From Azospirillum agricola (lineage in GTDB: Bacteria > Pseudomonadota > Alphaproteobacteria > Azospirillales > Azospirillaceae): a stretch of DNA of 64,000 nt. The number at the start of each line of letters is the position of its first letter. Position 1 is the stretch's first letter. The DNA is taken from assembly GCF_017876095.1 (NCBI RefSeq), contig NZ_JAGINM010000002.1, positions 310,001-374,000 of the forward strand, given 5' to 3'. The translations under genes and the position numbers were made by a program. This document shows positions 27,001-36,127 of the stretch, in pieces. The notes beneath the pieces are model-generated. The model worked only from the letters and a program-made list of their open reading frames with translations, did not search any database and was not told the DNA's origin.

Positions 27001-27624
27001 ATGGACCATCCCGACATCGAGATCCTCGACAGGACGACGGCCTACAAGGGCTTCCTGACCATCGACGTCTACCGCCTGCGCCACAAGAAGTTCGACGGCA
27101 CCTGGACCGGCGTGCTGCCGCCGCGCGAGGTCTGCGACCGCGGGCCGGCGGTCGGCGTGCTGCTCTACGATCCCGACCGCGACGCCGTGGTGATGATCGA
27201 GCAGTTCCGCGTCGGCTCCGCCGCCGTCGGCGGTCCGGCCTGGATGACCGAGATCGTCGCCGGCATGGTCGGCGAGGGTGAGACCCCCGAGGAGGTCGCC
27301 CGCCGCGAGGCCGTCGAGGAGGCCGGCTGCACCATCGGCGCGATCGAACCGATCGGCGATTACTTCGTCAGCCCCGGCGCCTTCACCGAGCAGGTCTTCG
27401 TCTTCTGCGGGCGGGTCGACAGCCGTGGACTGGCCGCGACCGGCGGGCTGGAGGAGGAGCACGAGGACATCCGCATCATGGTGATGCCGACCGACGAGGC
27501 GATCCGGCTGATGGATGAGAACCGCCTTCGCAACTCCGTCGCCATCATCGCCATCGGCTGGCTGGCCCGCCACCGCGAGGCGCTGCGCCGGCGCTGGCTC
27601 GGTGACGGCCAAGTTTCCACCTGA
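27001..27624 (+). CDS. Nudix hydrolase, ADP-ribose pyrophosphatase type
   Basis: The 207-residue protein has a complete Nudix box, GMVGEGETPEEVARREAVEE followed by AGC, with the metal-binding REAVEE core. GDYFVSPGAFTEQVFVFCGR downstream is typical of ADP-ribose pyrophosphatases (NudF/TrgB), which hydrolyse ADP-ribose to AMP and ribose 5-phosphate. The family acts as a dimer in the cytosol. It is transcribed in the same direction as the pseudoprotease and cysK but with separate spacers. Confidence 0.88.
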   Translation: MDHPDIEILDRTTAYKGFLTIDVYRLRHKKFDGTWTGVLPPREVCDRGPAVGVLLYDPDRDAVVMIEQFRVGSAAVGGPAWMTEIVAGMVGEGETPEEVARREAVEEAGCTIGAIEPIGDYFVSPGAFTEQVFVFCGRVDSRGLAATGGLEEEHEDIRIMVMPTDEAIRLMDENRLRNSVAIIAIGWLARHREALRRRWLGDGQVST

Positions 27625-27728
27625 GAAATTTGTTCAATGCTGCATTTCACAGACCCATCTTGAATCGCGGCCGCTATCTCCCGATAGTGAAGGCCAACAT
27701 TCGGCATCAGGATTCAGGAGACTCGGTC

Positions 27729-28730
27729 GTGGACATTCGCAACGGCTTCATCGGCGCCATCGGAAACACGCCGCTGATCCGCCTGGAAGGCCCCTCGAAG
27801 GCGACGGGGTGCGACATCCTCGGCAAGGCGGAGTTCCTGAACCCCGGCGGCTCGGTGAAGGACCGCGCGGCGCTCGCCATCGTCCAGGATGCCGAGCAGC
27901 GCGGGCTGCTGCGCCCCGGCGGCACCATCGTCGAGGGCACGGCCGGCAACACCGGCATCGGGCTGGCGCTGGTCGGCAACGCGCTGGGCTACCGCACCGT
28001 CATCGTCATGCCGGAAACCCAGAGCCAGGAAAAGAAGGACATGCTGCGGCTGGTCGGCGCCGACCTGCGGCTGGTCCCGGCGGTGCCCTACTCCAACCCC
28101 GACAATTACGTGCGCTACTCCGGCCGGCTGGCCGATGAGCTGGCGAAGACCGAGCCCAACGGCGCCATCTGGGCCAACCAGTTCGACAACGTGGCCAACC
28201 GCGAAGGCCACCGCCTGACCACCGGACCCGAGATCTGGGAGCAGACCGGGGGCCGGGTGGACGCCTTCACCTGCGCGGTCGGCAGCGGCGGCACGCTGGC
28301 CGGCATCGGTCTGGCGCTCAAGGAGCGCAACCCCAACATCCGCATCGCGCTGGCCGACCCGATGGGCGCCTCGCTTTACAATTACTACGCCTATGGCGAA
28401 CTGAAGGCGGAAGGCAGCTCGATCACCGAGGGCATTGGCCAGGGCCGCATCACCGCCAATCTGGAGGGCGCGCCGATCGACCAGGCGCTCCAGATCACCG
28501 ACGAGGAAGCGCTGCCGATCATCTTCGACCTGATCAGGACGCAGGGGCTGGTGCTGGGCGGCTCGTCGGGCATCAACATCGCCGCCGCGATCCGCGTCGC
28601 CCGCGACCTCGGGCCGGGCCACACCGTCGTGACCATCCTGTGCGACGGGGGGCAGCGTTACCAATCGAAGCTCTTCAATCCGGACTTCCTTCGTGAGAAG
28701 AATCTTCCCGTGCCTGATTGGCTCGCCTGA
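27729..28730 (+). CDS. cysK: Cysteine synthase (O-acetylserine sulfhydrylase)
   Basis: The 333-residue PLP enzyme makes cysteine from O-acetylserine and sulfide. It has IGNTPLIRLEG, the PLP lysine in LNPGGSVKDRAALAI, the substrate loop EGTAGNTGIGLALVG, and GSGGTLAGIGLALKERNPNI. I chose the GTG at 27729 because GGAG precedes it and MDIRNGFIGAIGN matches the family start. A longer frame from 27630 has no support. CysK and cystathionine-synthase-like branches are hard to separate here. An alanyl-tRNA editing gene follows after 19 bases. Confidence 0.9.
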   Translation: MDIRNGFIGAIGNTPLIRLEGPSKATGCDILGKAEFLNPGGSVKDRAALAIVQDAEQRGLLRPGGTIVEGTAGNTGIGLALVGNALGYRTVIVMPETQSQEKKDMLRLVGADLRLVPAVPYSNPDNYVRYSGRLADELAKTEPNGAIWANQFDNVANREGHRLTTGPEIWEQTGGRVDAFTCAVGSGGTLAGIGLALKERNPNIRIALADPMGASLYNYYAYGELKAEGSSITEGIGQGRITANLEGAPIDQALQITDEEALPIIFDLIRTQGLVLGGSSGINIAAAIRVARDLGPGHTVVTILCDGGQRYQSKLFNPDFLREKNLPVPDWLA

Positions 28731-28749
28731 TTCTTCCTCGCGGGGTTCC

Positions 28750-29457
28750 ATGGACGCGCTGTTTCGCGACGACGCTTACGCCCAACGCTGCACCGCCACC
28801 GTCGTTTCGGTGGACGAGCGCGGCATCCGGCTCGACCGGACCGTCTTCTACCCGACCGGCGGCGGCCAGCCCGGCGACAGCGGGGTGCTGCGCTTCGACG
28901 GCGGCGAGATCCGCATCGCCGACACGGTGAAGGGGGACGGCGGCCCCGACGACGTGATCCACGTCCCGGAGGACGGCGCCGCCCCGCCCGCTCCCGGCAC
29001 CGCGGTGGAGGCGGTCATCGACTGGGAGCGGCGCCACCGCCACATGCGGATGCACACGGCGCTGCATCTGCTGTGCGCCGTGGTGCCCGGCTCGGTCACC
29101 GGCGGGCAGATCGGGGCGGACAAGAGCCGCCTCGACTTCAACGTTCCGGCCGCGAGCCTGGACAAGGACGCCATCGCCGCCGCCGTCAACGCGCTGATCG
29201 CCGCCGACACGACCGTCGGCACCCGCTGGATCACCGACGAGGAGATGGCGGCCGCGCCCGAGCTGGTGCGCACCATGTCGGTGAAGCCGCCGACCGGCTC
29301 GGGCCGGGTCCGGCTGCTGGACGTCGAGGGGGTGGATCTCCAGCCCTGCGGCGGCACCCATGTCGCCCGCACCGGCGAGATCGGCGGCATCGAGGTCACC
29401 AAGATCGAGAACAAGGGCAAGCAGAACCGGCGCGTCGTCATCGCGCTGAAGGACTGA
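28750..29457 (+). CDS. Alanyl-tRNA editing protein (AlaX type)
   Basis: The 235-residue protein is a free-standing editing domain like that of alanyl-tRNA synthetase and hydrolyses Ser-tRNA(Ala) or Gly-tRNA(Ala). It shows [13 protein letters not shown], the zinc motif [11 protein letters not shown] (HxxxH) and [17 protein letters not shown] (CxxxH). The length fits AlaX-M. The start at 28750 lies just beyond the cysK stop, so they probably share a transcript. Linkage to cysteine synthesis could protect against serine mischarging, which is an inference. Confidence 0.92.
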   Translation: MDALFRDDAYAQRCTATVVSVDERGIRLDRTVFYPTGGGQPGDSGVLRFDGGEIRIADTVKGDGGPDDVIHVPEDGAAPPAPGTAVEAVIDWERRHRHMRMHTALHLLCAVVPGSVTGGQIGADKSRLDFNVPAASLDKDAIAAAVNALIAADTTVGTRWITDEEMAAAPELVRTMSVKPPTGSGRVRLLDVEGVDLQPCGGTHVARTGEIGGIEVTKIENKGKQNRRVVIALKD

Positions 29458-29486
29458 GCCCGAAGAAACGAAGGGAAGACGCCGCC

Positions 29487-30389
29487 ATGACCGACGCCAC
29501 CGCCACCGGGACCCCGGTCGAGTCCCTGCCCGGCCCAATCGTCTCCACCGACTGGCTGGCCCGCAATCTGGGCCGCCCTGGCCTGCGGGTGCTCGACTGC
29601 TCCTGGTACTTCGCCTCGCAGAACCGCGACACCCACGCCGAATTCGCCGAGCGCCGCATCCCCGGCGCCCGCTTCGCCGAGGTGGACGACATCTCGGCGC
29701 CCGACACCGGCCCCCTGCCCCACATGGTGCCGGACGCCGCGCTGTTCGCCGCCAAGGTCGGCGCGCTCGGCATCGGCGACGGCGATACGGTGGTGACCTA
29801 CGACAGCGCCGGCATCGCCACGGCGGCGGCGCGGGTCTGGTGGATGTTCCGGCTGTTCGGCCACGACAAGGTGGCGGTGCTCGACGGCGGCCTGCCGCGC
29901 TGGCTGGCCGAGGAACGCCCGACCGAATCGGGCACCGCGCCGGCCCCCGCGCCAGGGAGCTTCACCGCCCGGCCGCGCCCGGAGCTGGTGCGCGGCGTCG
30001 ACGACGTGCTCGCCAACATCGACCGCAAGGCCGAACAGGTGACCGACGCCCGCGCCCCGGCCCGCTTCGAGGGCAACGCCGCCGAGCCCTGGCCCGGCCG
30101 CCGCAGCGGGCGCATCCCCGGCAGCTTCAACCTGCCCCACACCGACCTGATGGATCCGGACACCAAGCTCCTGCTGCCGCCCGACGCCATCCGGGCGAAG
30201 GCCCAGGCGGCCGGGCTCGATCTCGGCCGGCCGGTGGTGGCTTCCTGCGGCAGCGGCATCACCGCCTGCGTGATCGCGCTGGGTCTGGCGACCGCCGGCA
30301 AGACGGACGTCGCCATCTATGACGGCTCCTGGGCGGAATGGGGCCTGCGTCCCGACCTGCCCATCGAGACCGGACCCCGCGCGGCATGA
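29487..30389 (+). CDS. sseA: 3-mercaptopyruvate/thiosulfate sulfurtransferase
   Basis: The 300-residue protein has two rhodanese domains. The first is inactive ([20 protein letters not shown], no catalytic Cys loop). The second carries the active-site loop [15 protein letters not shown], with the CGSGITA pattern of mercaptopyruvate sulfurtransferases. It moves sulfane sulfur from 3-mercaptopyruvate to thiols or cyanide. The ATG at 29487 has GGGAAG upstream. It overlaps the following acetyltransferase gene by four bases and closes the sulfur-metabolism run after cysK and alaX. Confidence 0.88.
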   Translation: MTDATATGTPVESLPGPIVSTDWLARNLGRPGLRVLDCSWYFASQNRDTHAEFAERRIPGARFAEVDDISAPDTGPLPHMVPDAALFAAKVGALGIGDGDTVVTYDSAGIATAAARVWWMFRLFGHDKVAVLDGGLPRWLAEERPTESGTAPAPAPGSFTARPRPELVRGVDDVLANIDRKAEQVTDARAPARFEGNAAEPWPGRRSGRIPGSFNLPHTDLMDPDTKLLLPPDAIRAKAQAAGLDLGRPVVASCGSGITACVIALGLATAGKTDVAIYDGSWAEWGLRPDLPIETGPRAA

Positions 30390-30823
30390 CCGGACCGACG
30401 CTCGCCATCCGCGTCTGCGGTCCCTCCGACCGCGACGCGGTGGTGGCGCTGTGGACCGCCTGCGGGCTGGTCGTTCCCTGGAACGACCCGGCGGCGGACA
30501 TCGCGCTGGCGCTCTCCCGGCCGAACTCGACCATCCTGCTCGGCACGCTGGACGGCGGCATCGTCGCCAGCGCGATGGTCGGCCATGACGGGCACCGGGG
30601 CTGGATCTATTATGTGGCCGTCGATCCCGTCCACCAGAAGCGCGGTTACGGGCACCGCATGGTCGAGGCCGCCGAACGCTGGCTGGCCGAGGCCGGGATG
30701 CCCAAGGTCCAGCTTCTGGTGCGCGAGACCAACCAGCGGGTGCTGGCCTTCTACGAGCGGTTGGGCTATGCCACCTCGCCCGTTACGATGATGCAGAAAT
30801 GGCTGACGAAACCTTCTCCCTGA
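30386..30823 (+). CDS. GNAT-family acetyltransferase, YpeA-like
   Basis: The 145-residue protein has the whole GNAT fold: [40 protein letters not shown] with the acetyl-CoA loop QKRGYG, and [20 protein letters not shown]. This matches the YpeA branch of unknown substrate. It is coupled to sseA by an ATGA overlap and runs 25 bases into the next acetyltransferase gene in another frame. Confidence 0.85.
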   Translation: MTGPTLAIRVCGPSDRDAVVALWTACGLVVPWNDPAADIALALSRPNSTILLGTLDGGIVASAMVGHDGHRGWIYYVAVDPVHQKRGYGHRMVEAAERWLAEAGMPKVQLLVRETNQRVLAFYERLGYATSPVTMMQKWLTKPSP

Positions 30824-31416
30824 TGCGCCCCGCCCTGCCGACCGCCGTGAAGCCGGGGAACCTCTCGGTCATCGTCACCTATCTGGAGATGACGGCGCCC
30901 CCGAGCCACGCGCCGCTGGCCCGGCCGAAGGGCGATGTGGCGCTGGTCCGCGCCAACCCGCCCAACTGGTCCTTCTACCGCTATCTCTACGACACGGTCG
31001 GCGAGCCGTGGCTGTGGCACGAGCGCCGCCGCCTGCCCCGCAAGGAGCTGGAGCGCAGCCTCAACGACCCGCGCGTCGAGGTCTGGGTTCTCTACGTGAG
31101 CGGGACTCCGGCCGGCTACGCCGAGCTCGACCGGCGGGAAGCGGCGACCGACCTCGCCTATTTCGGGATGATCCCGGACTTCATCGGGCTGAAGCTCGGT
31201 CCCTGGCTGCTCGACACCGCGATCCGGCTGGCCTGGGACGGCGGGGCGAGGAAGCTGGTGGTCAACACATGCAGCTTCGACCATCCCAAGGCGCTGCCGC
31301 TCTACCAGAGCATGGGATTCAAGCCGGTGCGGCATGTCGTGCGGGAGATCCGCGACCCCCGGATCGGTGGACCCTTGCCGAAGAGCGCGGGGCCGCACAT
31401 TCCGATCATCGAGTGA
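30799..31416 (+). CDS. GNAT-family N-acetyltransferase
   Basis: The 205-residue protein has a GNAT core with GYAELDRREAATDLAYFGMI, LKLGPWLLDTAIRLAWDGGA and the end motif SFDHPKALPLYQSMGFKPVR. It starts inside the previous gene (25-base overlap), so translation is coupled. Similar proteins are common in alphaproteobacteria next to sseA or ypeA-type genes. Substrate unknown. Confidence 0.85.
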   Translation: MADETFSLMRPALPTAVKPGNLSVIVTYLEMTAPPSHAPLARPKGDVALVRANPPNWSFYRYLYDTVGEPWLWHERRRLPRKELERSLNDPRVEVWVLYVSGTPAGYAELDRREAATDLAYFGMIPDFIGLKLGPWLLDTAIRLAWDGGARKLVVNTCSFDHPKALPLYQSMGFKPVRHVVREIRDPRIGGPLPKSAGPHIPIIE

Positions 31417-31435
31417 CGTAAAGCATCAGTCTTTA

Positions 31436-31556
31436 TTTTTGACACAGATGAACACAGATAGACACAGATGAATGGTGATGACAGCCAGCCTGCCCGGATA
31501 GGCCCTGCCATCCATTCAAAATGAATCTGTGTTTATCTGTGTTCATCTGTGTCTGG
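31436..31556. repeat. Inverted-repeat element built of 10-bp ACACAGAT units
   Basis: The left arm (31441-31472) holds three 10-base units of ACACAGATGA type. The right arm (31521-31553) is its inverted copy, ATCTGTGTTT and variants three times, with about 50 bases between. T-runs flank both ends. The element is far richer in A and T than the chromosome and resembles ACACAGATGAACACAGAT repeats seen scattered in unrelated bacteria (from memory). It sits between the ends of two convergent genes. Confidence 0.7.
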
Positions 31557-31592
31557 ATATTTTTATCATCGGGGCATTGGACCAAGTGGTTT

Positions 31593-32678
31593 TTACCCCA
31601 ATATCTCCGCCAGCGCCGCAACCAGCAGCTTATTTTCCTCTTCCCGCCCGACGGTGATGCGCAGGCAGTCCGGCAGGCCGTAATCGGCAACCGGTTTCAC
31701 CAGGATGCCGCGCCCCGCCAGATGGTCGATCACCGCCTGAACGCCCAGCGACGGGTCGGTCGGCACGCGGGCCAGCACGAAGTTGCAGACGCTCGGGTAG
31801 ACCCGCAGCCCCACCCGCTCCAACTCGCGCGACAGCCAGGGAAGCCATTCGGCGTTGTGGGCGTAGGTCGCCTCCTCATGCTCGGCGTCGCCAAGCGCGG
31901 CCGTCGCGGCGGCCTGGGCCGGGGTCGCGACGTTGAAGGCACCGCGGATCGCGTTGACCGCCTCGACCACCGCCGCCGGGCCATAACCCCAGCCGACCCG
32001 CAGGCCGGCCAACCCGTGCATCTTCGAGAAGGTGCGGATCATCAGCACGTTGTCGGAGGTCTCGACGATCTCCGTCCCGTCGCTGTAGTCGGGCCGCCGG
32101 CAATAGTCGGCGTAGGCCGAATCGAGCACCAGCAGCGTGTGCGGCGGCAGGCCGGCGCGCAGCCTCTGGACATATTCGGCCGGGATGTAGGTGCCGGTCG
32201 GGTTGTTCGGGTTGGCGAGGAAGCAGATTCGCGTGCGCTCGTTGGCGCGGTCGATCATCGCCTGGACGTCGACCACCATGTCCCGTTCCGCCGCGACCAC
32301 CGCCGTTGCGCCGGACGCGCGGATCGCCTTCAGGAAACCGCGATAGCCGCGCTCGTGGCACAGCACCTCGTCGCCCGGCCCGGCGAAGGCCTGGGTCACC
32401 AGATGGATCAGCTCCTCCGACCCGGCGGTGCAGACGACGCGCTCGACGTCGATGGCGTAGCGCCGGGCGATGGCGTGGCGCAGCGAATCCTGGCTCCAGT
32501 CGGGGTAGCGGTGGATCTGGCCGGCCGCGTTGCGGTAGGCGGCCAGCGCCGCCGGGCTCGGCCCCAGGGGATTCTGCGTCAGCGAGAGGTCGATCCAGCG
32601 CCGGCCGTCCTTGGGCGGGCGCGTCGGCCGGTAGGGCTTGATCTGTACGACGCCAGGGCGTGGGCTGAGCAGATCCAT
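31593..32678 (-). CDS. Histidinol-phosphate aminotransferase-like enzyme
   Basis: The 361-residue class-I/II PLP aminotransferase has LTQNPLGPSPAALAAYR, CFLANPNNPTGTYIP, LDSAYADYC and the PLP lysine in MIRTFSKMHGLAGLRVGWGY, all typical of HisC. HisC turns imidazole acetol-phosphate and glutamate into histidinol phosphate. Several HisC paralogues act on other amino or keto acids (Phe, Tyr, cobalamin precursors), and no other his gene adjoins, so the substrate is uncertain. The start was chosen for MDLLSPRPGVVQIKPYRPTR, with GGAG upstream. Confidence 0.82.
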   Translation of the reverse strand: MDLLSPRPGVVQIKPYRPTRPPKDGRRWIDLSLTQNPLGPSPAALAAYRNAAGQIHRYPDWSQDSLRHAIARRYAIDVERVVCTAGSEELIHLVTQAFAGPGDEVLCHERGYRGFLKAIRASGATAVVAAERDMVVDVQAMIDRANERTRICFLANPNNPTGTYIPAEYVQRLRAGLPPHTLLVLDSAYADYCRRPDYSDGTEIVETSDNVLMIRTFSKMHGLAGLRVGWGYGPAAVVEAVNAIRGAFNVATPAQAAATAALGDAEHEEATYAHNAEWLPWLSRELERVGLRVYPSVCNFVLARVPTDPSLGVQAVIDHLAGRGILVKPVADYGLPDCLRITVGREEENKLLVAALAEILG

Positions 32679-32806
32679 GAGGCACGGTCTCCGTTGTGCG
32701 TGGCAGCCGGCAGCGCGTAACGGAAGACGATTGAACCTGAAACCGGCGTGCGTCGCCACACTTCATTGCGCCGCACACCGGGAAAAACGGCGTTTGTTTC
32801 CGAAGG

Positions 32807-33583
32807 TCAGTGATTCAGGATCTGGCTGAGGAACAGCTTGGTCCGCTCCGACTTCGGGTTGGTGAAGAAGCGGTCCGGCGTGTCCTGCTCGACGATTTCG
32901 CCGCGGTCCATGAAGATGACCCGGTCGGCGACCGACTTGGCGAAGCCCATCTCATGGGTGACGCAGAGCATGGTCATGCCGTCCTCGGCCAGCCCGATCA
33001 TGACGTCGAGCACCTCCTTGACCATTTCCGGGTCGAGGGCGGAGGTCGGCTCGTCGAACAGCATCACCTTCGGGCTCATGCACAGCGAGCGCGCGATGGC
33101 GACGCGCTGCTGCTGGCCGCCGGAGAGCTGGCCGGGGTACTTGTTGGCCTGCTCGGCGATGCGCACGCGCTTCAGGTAGCGCATGGCGATGTCCTCGGCC
33201 TCGGCCTTCGGCTTCTTGCGCACCCAGATGGGGGCCAGCGTGCAGTTCTCCAGCACCGTCAGGTGCGGGAACAGGTTGAAGTGCTGGAACACCATGCCGA
33301 CCTCGCGGCGCACCAGCTCGATGTTCTTCAGGTTGTTGGTCAGCTCGATGCCGTCGACGACGATCGTGCCCTTCTGGTGTTCCTCCAGCCGGTTCAGGCA
33401 GCGGATCATCGTCGACTTGCCGGAACCCGAGGGGCCGCAGACGACGATGCGCTCGCCCTTCTGGACGCTGAGGTCGATGTTCTTGAGGACGTGGAACTCG
33501 CCGTACCACTTGTTGACGCCGGTGCAGCGGATGATCTCCTCGCCGCTGAGCGTGTGCTGGGCCTGTTGGGCGACCTGGGCCAT
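32807..33583 (-). CDS. aapP: General L-amino acid ABC transporter, ATP-binding protein
   Basis: The 258-residue ATPase has Walker [17 protein letters not shown], the signature [17 protein letters not shown], Walker [16 protein letters not shown] and the H-loop [13 protein letters not shown]. It powers the AapJQMP importer and closes the operon, following aapM by 15 bases. The length and the PAAT-type sequence fit exactly. Confidence 0.95.
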   Translation of the reverse strand: MAQVAQQAQHTLSGEEIIRCTGVNKWYGEFHVLKNIDLSVQKGERIVVCGPSGSGKSTMIRCLNRLEEHQKGTIVVDGIELTNNLKNIELVRREVGMVFQHFNLFPHLTVLENCTLAPIWVRKKPKAEAEDIAMRYLKRVRIAEQANKYPGQLSGGQQQRVAIARSLCMSPKVMLFDEPTSALDPEMVKEVLDVMIGLAEDGMTMLCVTHEMGFAKSVADRVIFMDRGEIVEQDTPDRFFTNPKSERTKLFLSQILNH

Positions 33584-33598
33584 GATTCTGTGTACTCC

Positions 33599-34708
33599 CT
33601 AGCGGCGATGGCTGCGGTTCAGGTCGCGTTCCAGCTTCTGGCTGTACTTCGACATGCTGTAGCAGAAGATCCAGTAGATGACGCCGATGAACAGGTACGC
33701 CTCGCGGTAGAAGCCGCGCCACGCCGGGTCGGACAGCGCCGCCTTGGCGGTGCCGAGCAGGTCGTAGAGGCCGATGATGATGACCAGCGAGGTGTCCTTG
33801 AAGAAGCTGATGAAGGTGTTCACCAGCGGCGGGATGGCGACGGCGAGCGCCTGCGGCAGGATGATCTTGCGCATCTTCTGCCAATAGCCGAGCCCGAGCC
33901 CGTCGGCCGCCTCGTACTGCCCCTTGGGGATCGCCTGGAGGCCGCCACGGATCGCCTCGGCCATGTAGGCGGCGGCGAACATGATGAAGGCGACCTGGGC
34001 GCGCAGCAGCTTGTCCACCGACACGCCGTTGGGCAGGAACAGCGGGAACATCACCGAGGCCATGAACAGCAGGCTGATCAGCGGCACGCCACGGATCAGC
34101 TCGATGTAGGTGACGCACAGCACCTTGACCGCCGGCATGTTGGAACGGCGGCCGAGCGCCAGCAGGATCGCCGCCGGGAAGGCCACGGCGAGCCCGATCA
34201 CCGACAGGATGATGGTCAGCGGCAGGCCGCCCCACAGCGTGTTCTCGACATAGGTCAGGCCGAGCACGCCGCCCCACATCAGGATCGCCACCGCCGCCAG
34301 GCCGGCGGCCCAGACGAGGCCGAACCATGGCTTCCAGAAGCGGCGGTCGCAGCTCGCCAGCAGCAGCGCGATGAAGATCGCGATGGTCGCGAACGGACGC
34401 CACTGCTCGTCGTAGGGGAAGGTGCCGAACATGATGAAGCGCAGCTTCTCGTTGACGAAGCCCCAGCAGGCGCCGCCGCCCTGGCGGCATTCCTGCGAGG
34501 TGGCGTCGAGCCCGTGCGCCTTGATCAGCAGCCAGTCGAGGAAGGGCGGAATCGCCGAGCCCAGCAGGGCCAGCACCAGCACCGTCAGGATGGCGTTGTA
34601 CCAGGTGTTGAACAGGTTGTTCCGCAGCCACGCGACGGGGCCGACGGTGTTGGCCGGCGGACGCTCGTCCGGCAGGCCGACGGGTTGTGCGTTGTCGGTC
34701 GTCGCCAT
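33599..34708 (-). CDS. aapM: General L-amino acid ABC transporter, permease AapM
   Basis: The 369-residue membrane protein begins MATTDNAQPVGLPDERPPAN and has about eight segments. It carries the permease EAA loop QYEAADGLGLGYWQKMRKII LPQA region near the C-terminus. The large loop after the first segment with two cysteines (SQECRQGGGACWG) is typical of AapM. It forms the channel with AapQ. Its start overlaps the aapQ stop by one base (TAATG). Confidence 0.94.
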   Translation of the reverse strand: MATTDNAQPVGLPDERPPANTVGPVAWLRNNLFNTWYNAILTVLVLALLGSAIPPFLDWLLIKAHGLDATSQECRQGGGACWGFVNEKLRFIMFGTFPYDEQWRPFATIAIFIALLLASCDRRFWKPWFGLVWAAGLAAVAILMWGGVLGLTYVENTLWGGLPLTIILSVIGLAVAFPAAILLALGRRSNMPAVKVLCVTYIELIRGVPLISLLFMASVMFPLFLPNGVSVDKLLRAQVAFIMFAAAYMAEAIRGGLQAIPKGQYEAADGLGLGYWQKMRKIILPQALAVAIPPLVNTFISFFKDTSLVIIIGLYDLLGTAKAALSDPAWRGFYREAYLFIGVIYWIFCYSMSKYSQKLERDLNRSHRR

Positions 34709-35907
34709 TACCGCTCCACCAGCGCGATGCGCTTGTTGTACCAGTTCATGAAGATCGAGATGCTGAGGCTGATGGTCAGGTAGGTGCCCATGATCATCGT
34801 CACGCCCTCGATCGCCTGACCGGTCTGGTTGAGCGTCGTGTTGGCGATCGACACCAGATCGGGGTAGCCGATGGCCAGCGCCAGCGAGCTGTTCTTGGTC
34901 AGGTTCAGGTACTGGCTGGTCAGCGGCGGCACGATCACCCGCAGCGCCTGCGGCAGGATGACGAGGCGCAGCGTCGGGCCGCTCGGCAGGCCGAGCGCGC
35001 GGGCCGCCTCGGTCTGGCCCCAGTTGACGGCGACGATGCCGCTGCGCACCACCTCGGCGATGAAGGCGGAGGTGTAGACCGTCAGTCCGGTGAGGATGGC
35101 GAAGAACTCCGGCGACAGCGCCATGCCGCCGACGAAGTTGAAGCCGGCCAGCCGCGGCATGTCGAGCGCCGTCGGCGCCCCGCCCGCGACGTAGGCGATC
35201 AGCGGCAGCCCGATCAGCAGCCCAAGCGCCGCGCGGGCGGTGGGGAAGATCTGGCCGGTGCGCGCCTGCCGGTCCTTGGCCCAGCGGTTCAGGAAGATCG
35301 TCAGGATCACGGCCACCGCGAAGGCGATGCCCATCGTCGCCCAGACCGGGCTGGCGCTGAGCGACGGCACCCACAGGCCGCGCTGGGACAGGAAGACGCC
35401 GGGCAGCGGGTTCAGCGCGTTGCGCACCGGCGGCAGGCTGTCGGACACCAGCGCGTACCAGAAGAAGAGTTGCAGCAACGGCGGGACGTTGCGGACGATC
35501 TCGACGAAGGTCGAGGCCAGCTTGGCGATCAGCCAGTTGCTGGACAGCCGCGCCACGCCGACCAGCGTGCCGAGGATCGTCGCCAGGATGATGCCGATGA
35601 TCGACACCTTCAGCGTGTTCAGCACGCCGACCAGGAAGGCCCGGCCGTAGCTGTCCTTCGGTGAATAATCAATCATCGATTCGCCGATGCCGAAGGAGGC
35701 CTCGCGCTCCAGGAAATGGTATCCGGTGGCGATGGAGCGCCGCGCCAGATTGTCGAGCGTGTTGGATATCAGGAACCAGCCGACCAGGACGACCGCGCCG
35801 ACCACCAGAATCTGGTAGACGACCGCGCGGACCGTCGGGTCGCTGAGGGAAAACGATACGCCACCCGGCGCCGGCGCGCCTTGGGTGGTCCGGGTCTCGG
35901 TCGCCAC
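34708..35907 (-). CDS. aapQ: General L-amino acid ABC transporter, permease AapQ
   Basis: The 399-residue membrane protein has about eight segments and the EAA loop GQTEAARALGLPSGPTLRLV, followed by LPQALRVIVPPLTSQYLNLT. The long insertion between segments (YSPKDSYGRAFLVGVLNTLK, then NPLPGVFLSQRGLWVPSLSA) separates AapQ from short HisQ-type permeases. It is the second gene of aapJQMP, 220 bases after aapJ, a gap that holds a stable hairpin. Confidence 0.94.
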   Translation of the reverse strand: MATETRTTQGAPAPGGVSFSLSDPTVRAVVYQILVVGAVVLVGWFLISNTLDNLARRSIATGYHFLEREASFGIGESMIDYSPKDSYGRAFLVGVLNTLKVSIIGIILATILGTLVGVARLSSNWLIAKLASTFVEIVRNVPPLLQLFFWYALVSDSLPPVRNALNPLPGVFLSQRGLWVPSLSASPVWATMGIAFAVAVILTIFLNRWAKDRQARTGQIFPTARAALGLLIGLPLIAYVAGGAPTALDMPRLAGFNFVGGMALSPEFFAILTGLTVYTSAFIAEVVRSGIVAVNWGQTEAARALGLPSGPTLRLVILPQALRVIVPPLTSQYLNLTKNSSLALAIGYPDLVSIANTTLNQTGQAIEGVTMIMGTYLTISLSISIFMNWYNKRIALVER

Positions 35908-36068
35908 GGACTACTCTCCCTCGAACCATCGCGCTCCATCCGGTGCCCACGCGGTCCCGGACGTTGTTCCGGGCTTCTTCCCACACCGTCGGATGCGACA
36001 TGTCTCCCAATGCGACGTGATGCGCGGGTGCTTCACTGGCCCCCTTCGCGGTCGCTCTCTCACCCGGA

Positions 36069-36100
36069 AGACCGCCCGCCCCCTGTTTCCGGCGGGCGGC
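36069..36100 (-). promoter_or_regulatory. Intercistronic hairpin between aapJ and aapQ
   Basis: On the transcript, GGCCGCCCGCC pairs with GGCGGGCGGTC across a ten-base loop, with no T-run after it. Such hairpins protect the binding-protein mRNA or dampen transcription into the permease genes, giving excess AapJ. Confidence 0.55.
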
Positions 36101-36127
36101 CCTCGTCAAACCAACCTGCCGGCCGGC

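Noticed and set aside
31433..31690. 85-codon minus-strand open frame (MPITACRTACASPSGGKRKI start)
   Set aside because: It is translation of the ACACAGAT inverted repeat. Similar false genes appear wherever this repeat occurs.
32810..34783. A 657-codon plus-strand open frame
   Set aside because: It is the antisense shadow of aapP and aapM and is rich in His, Asp and Gln as such shadows are.
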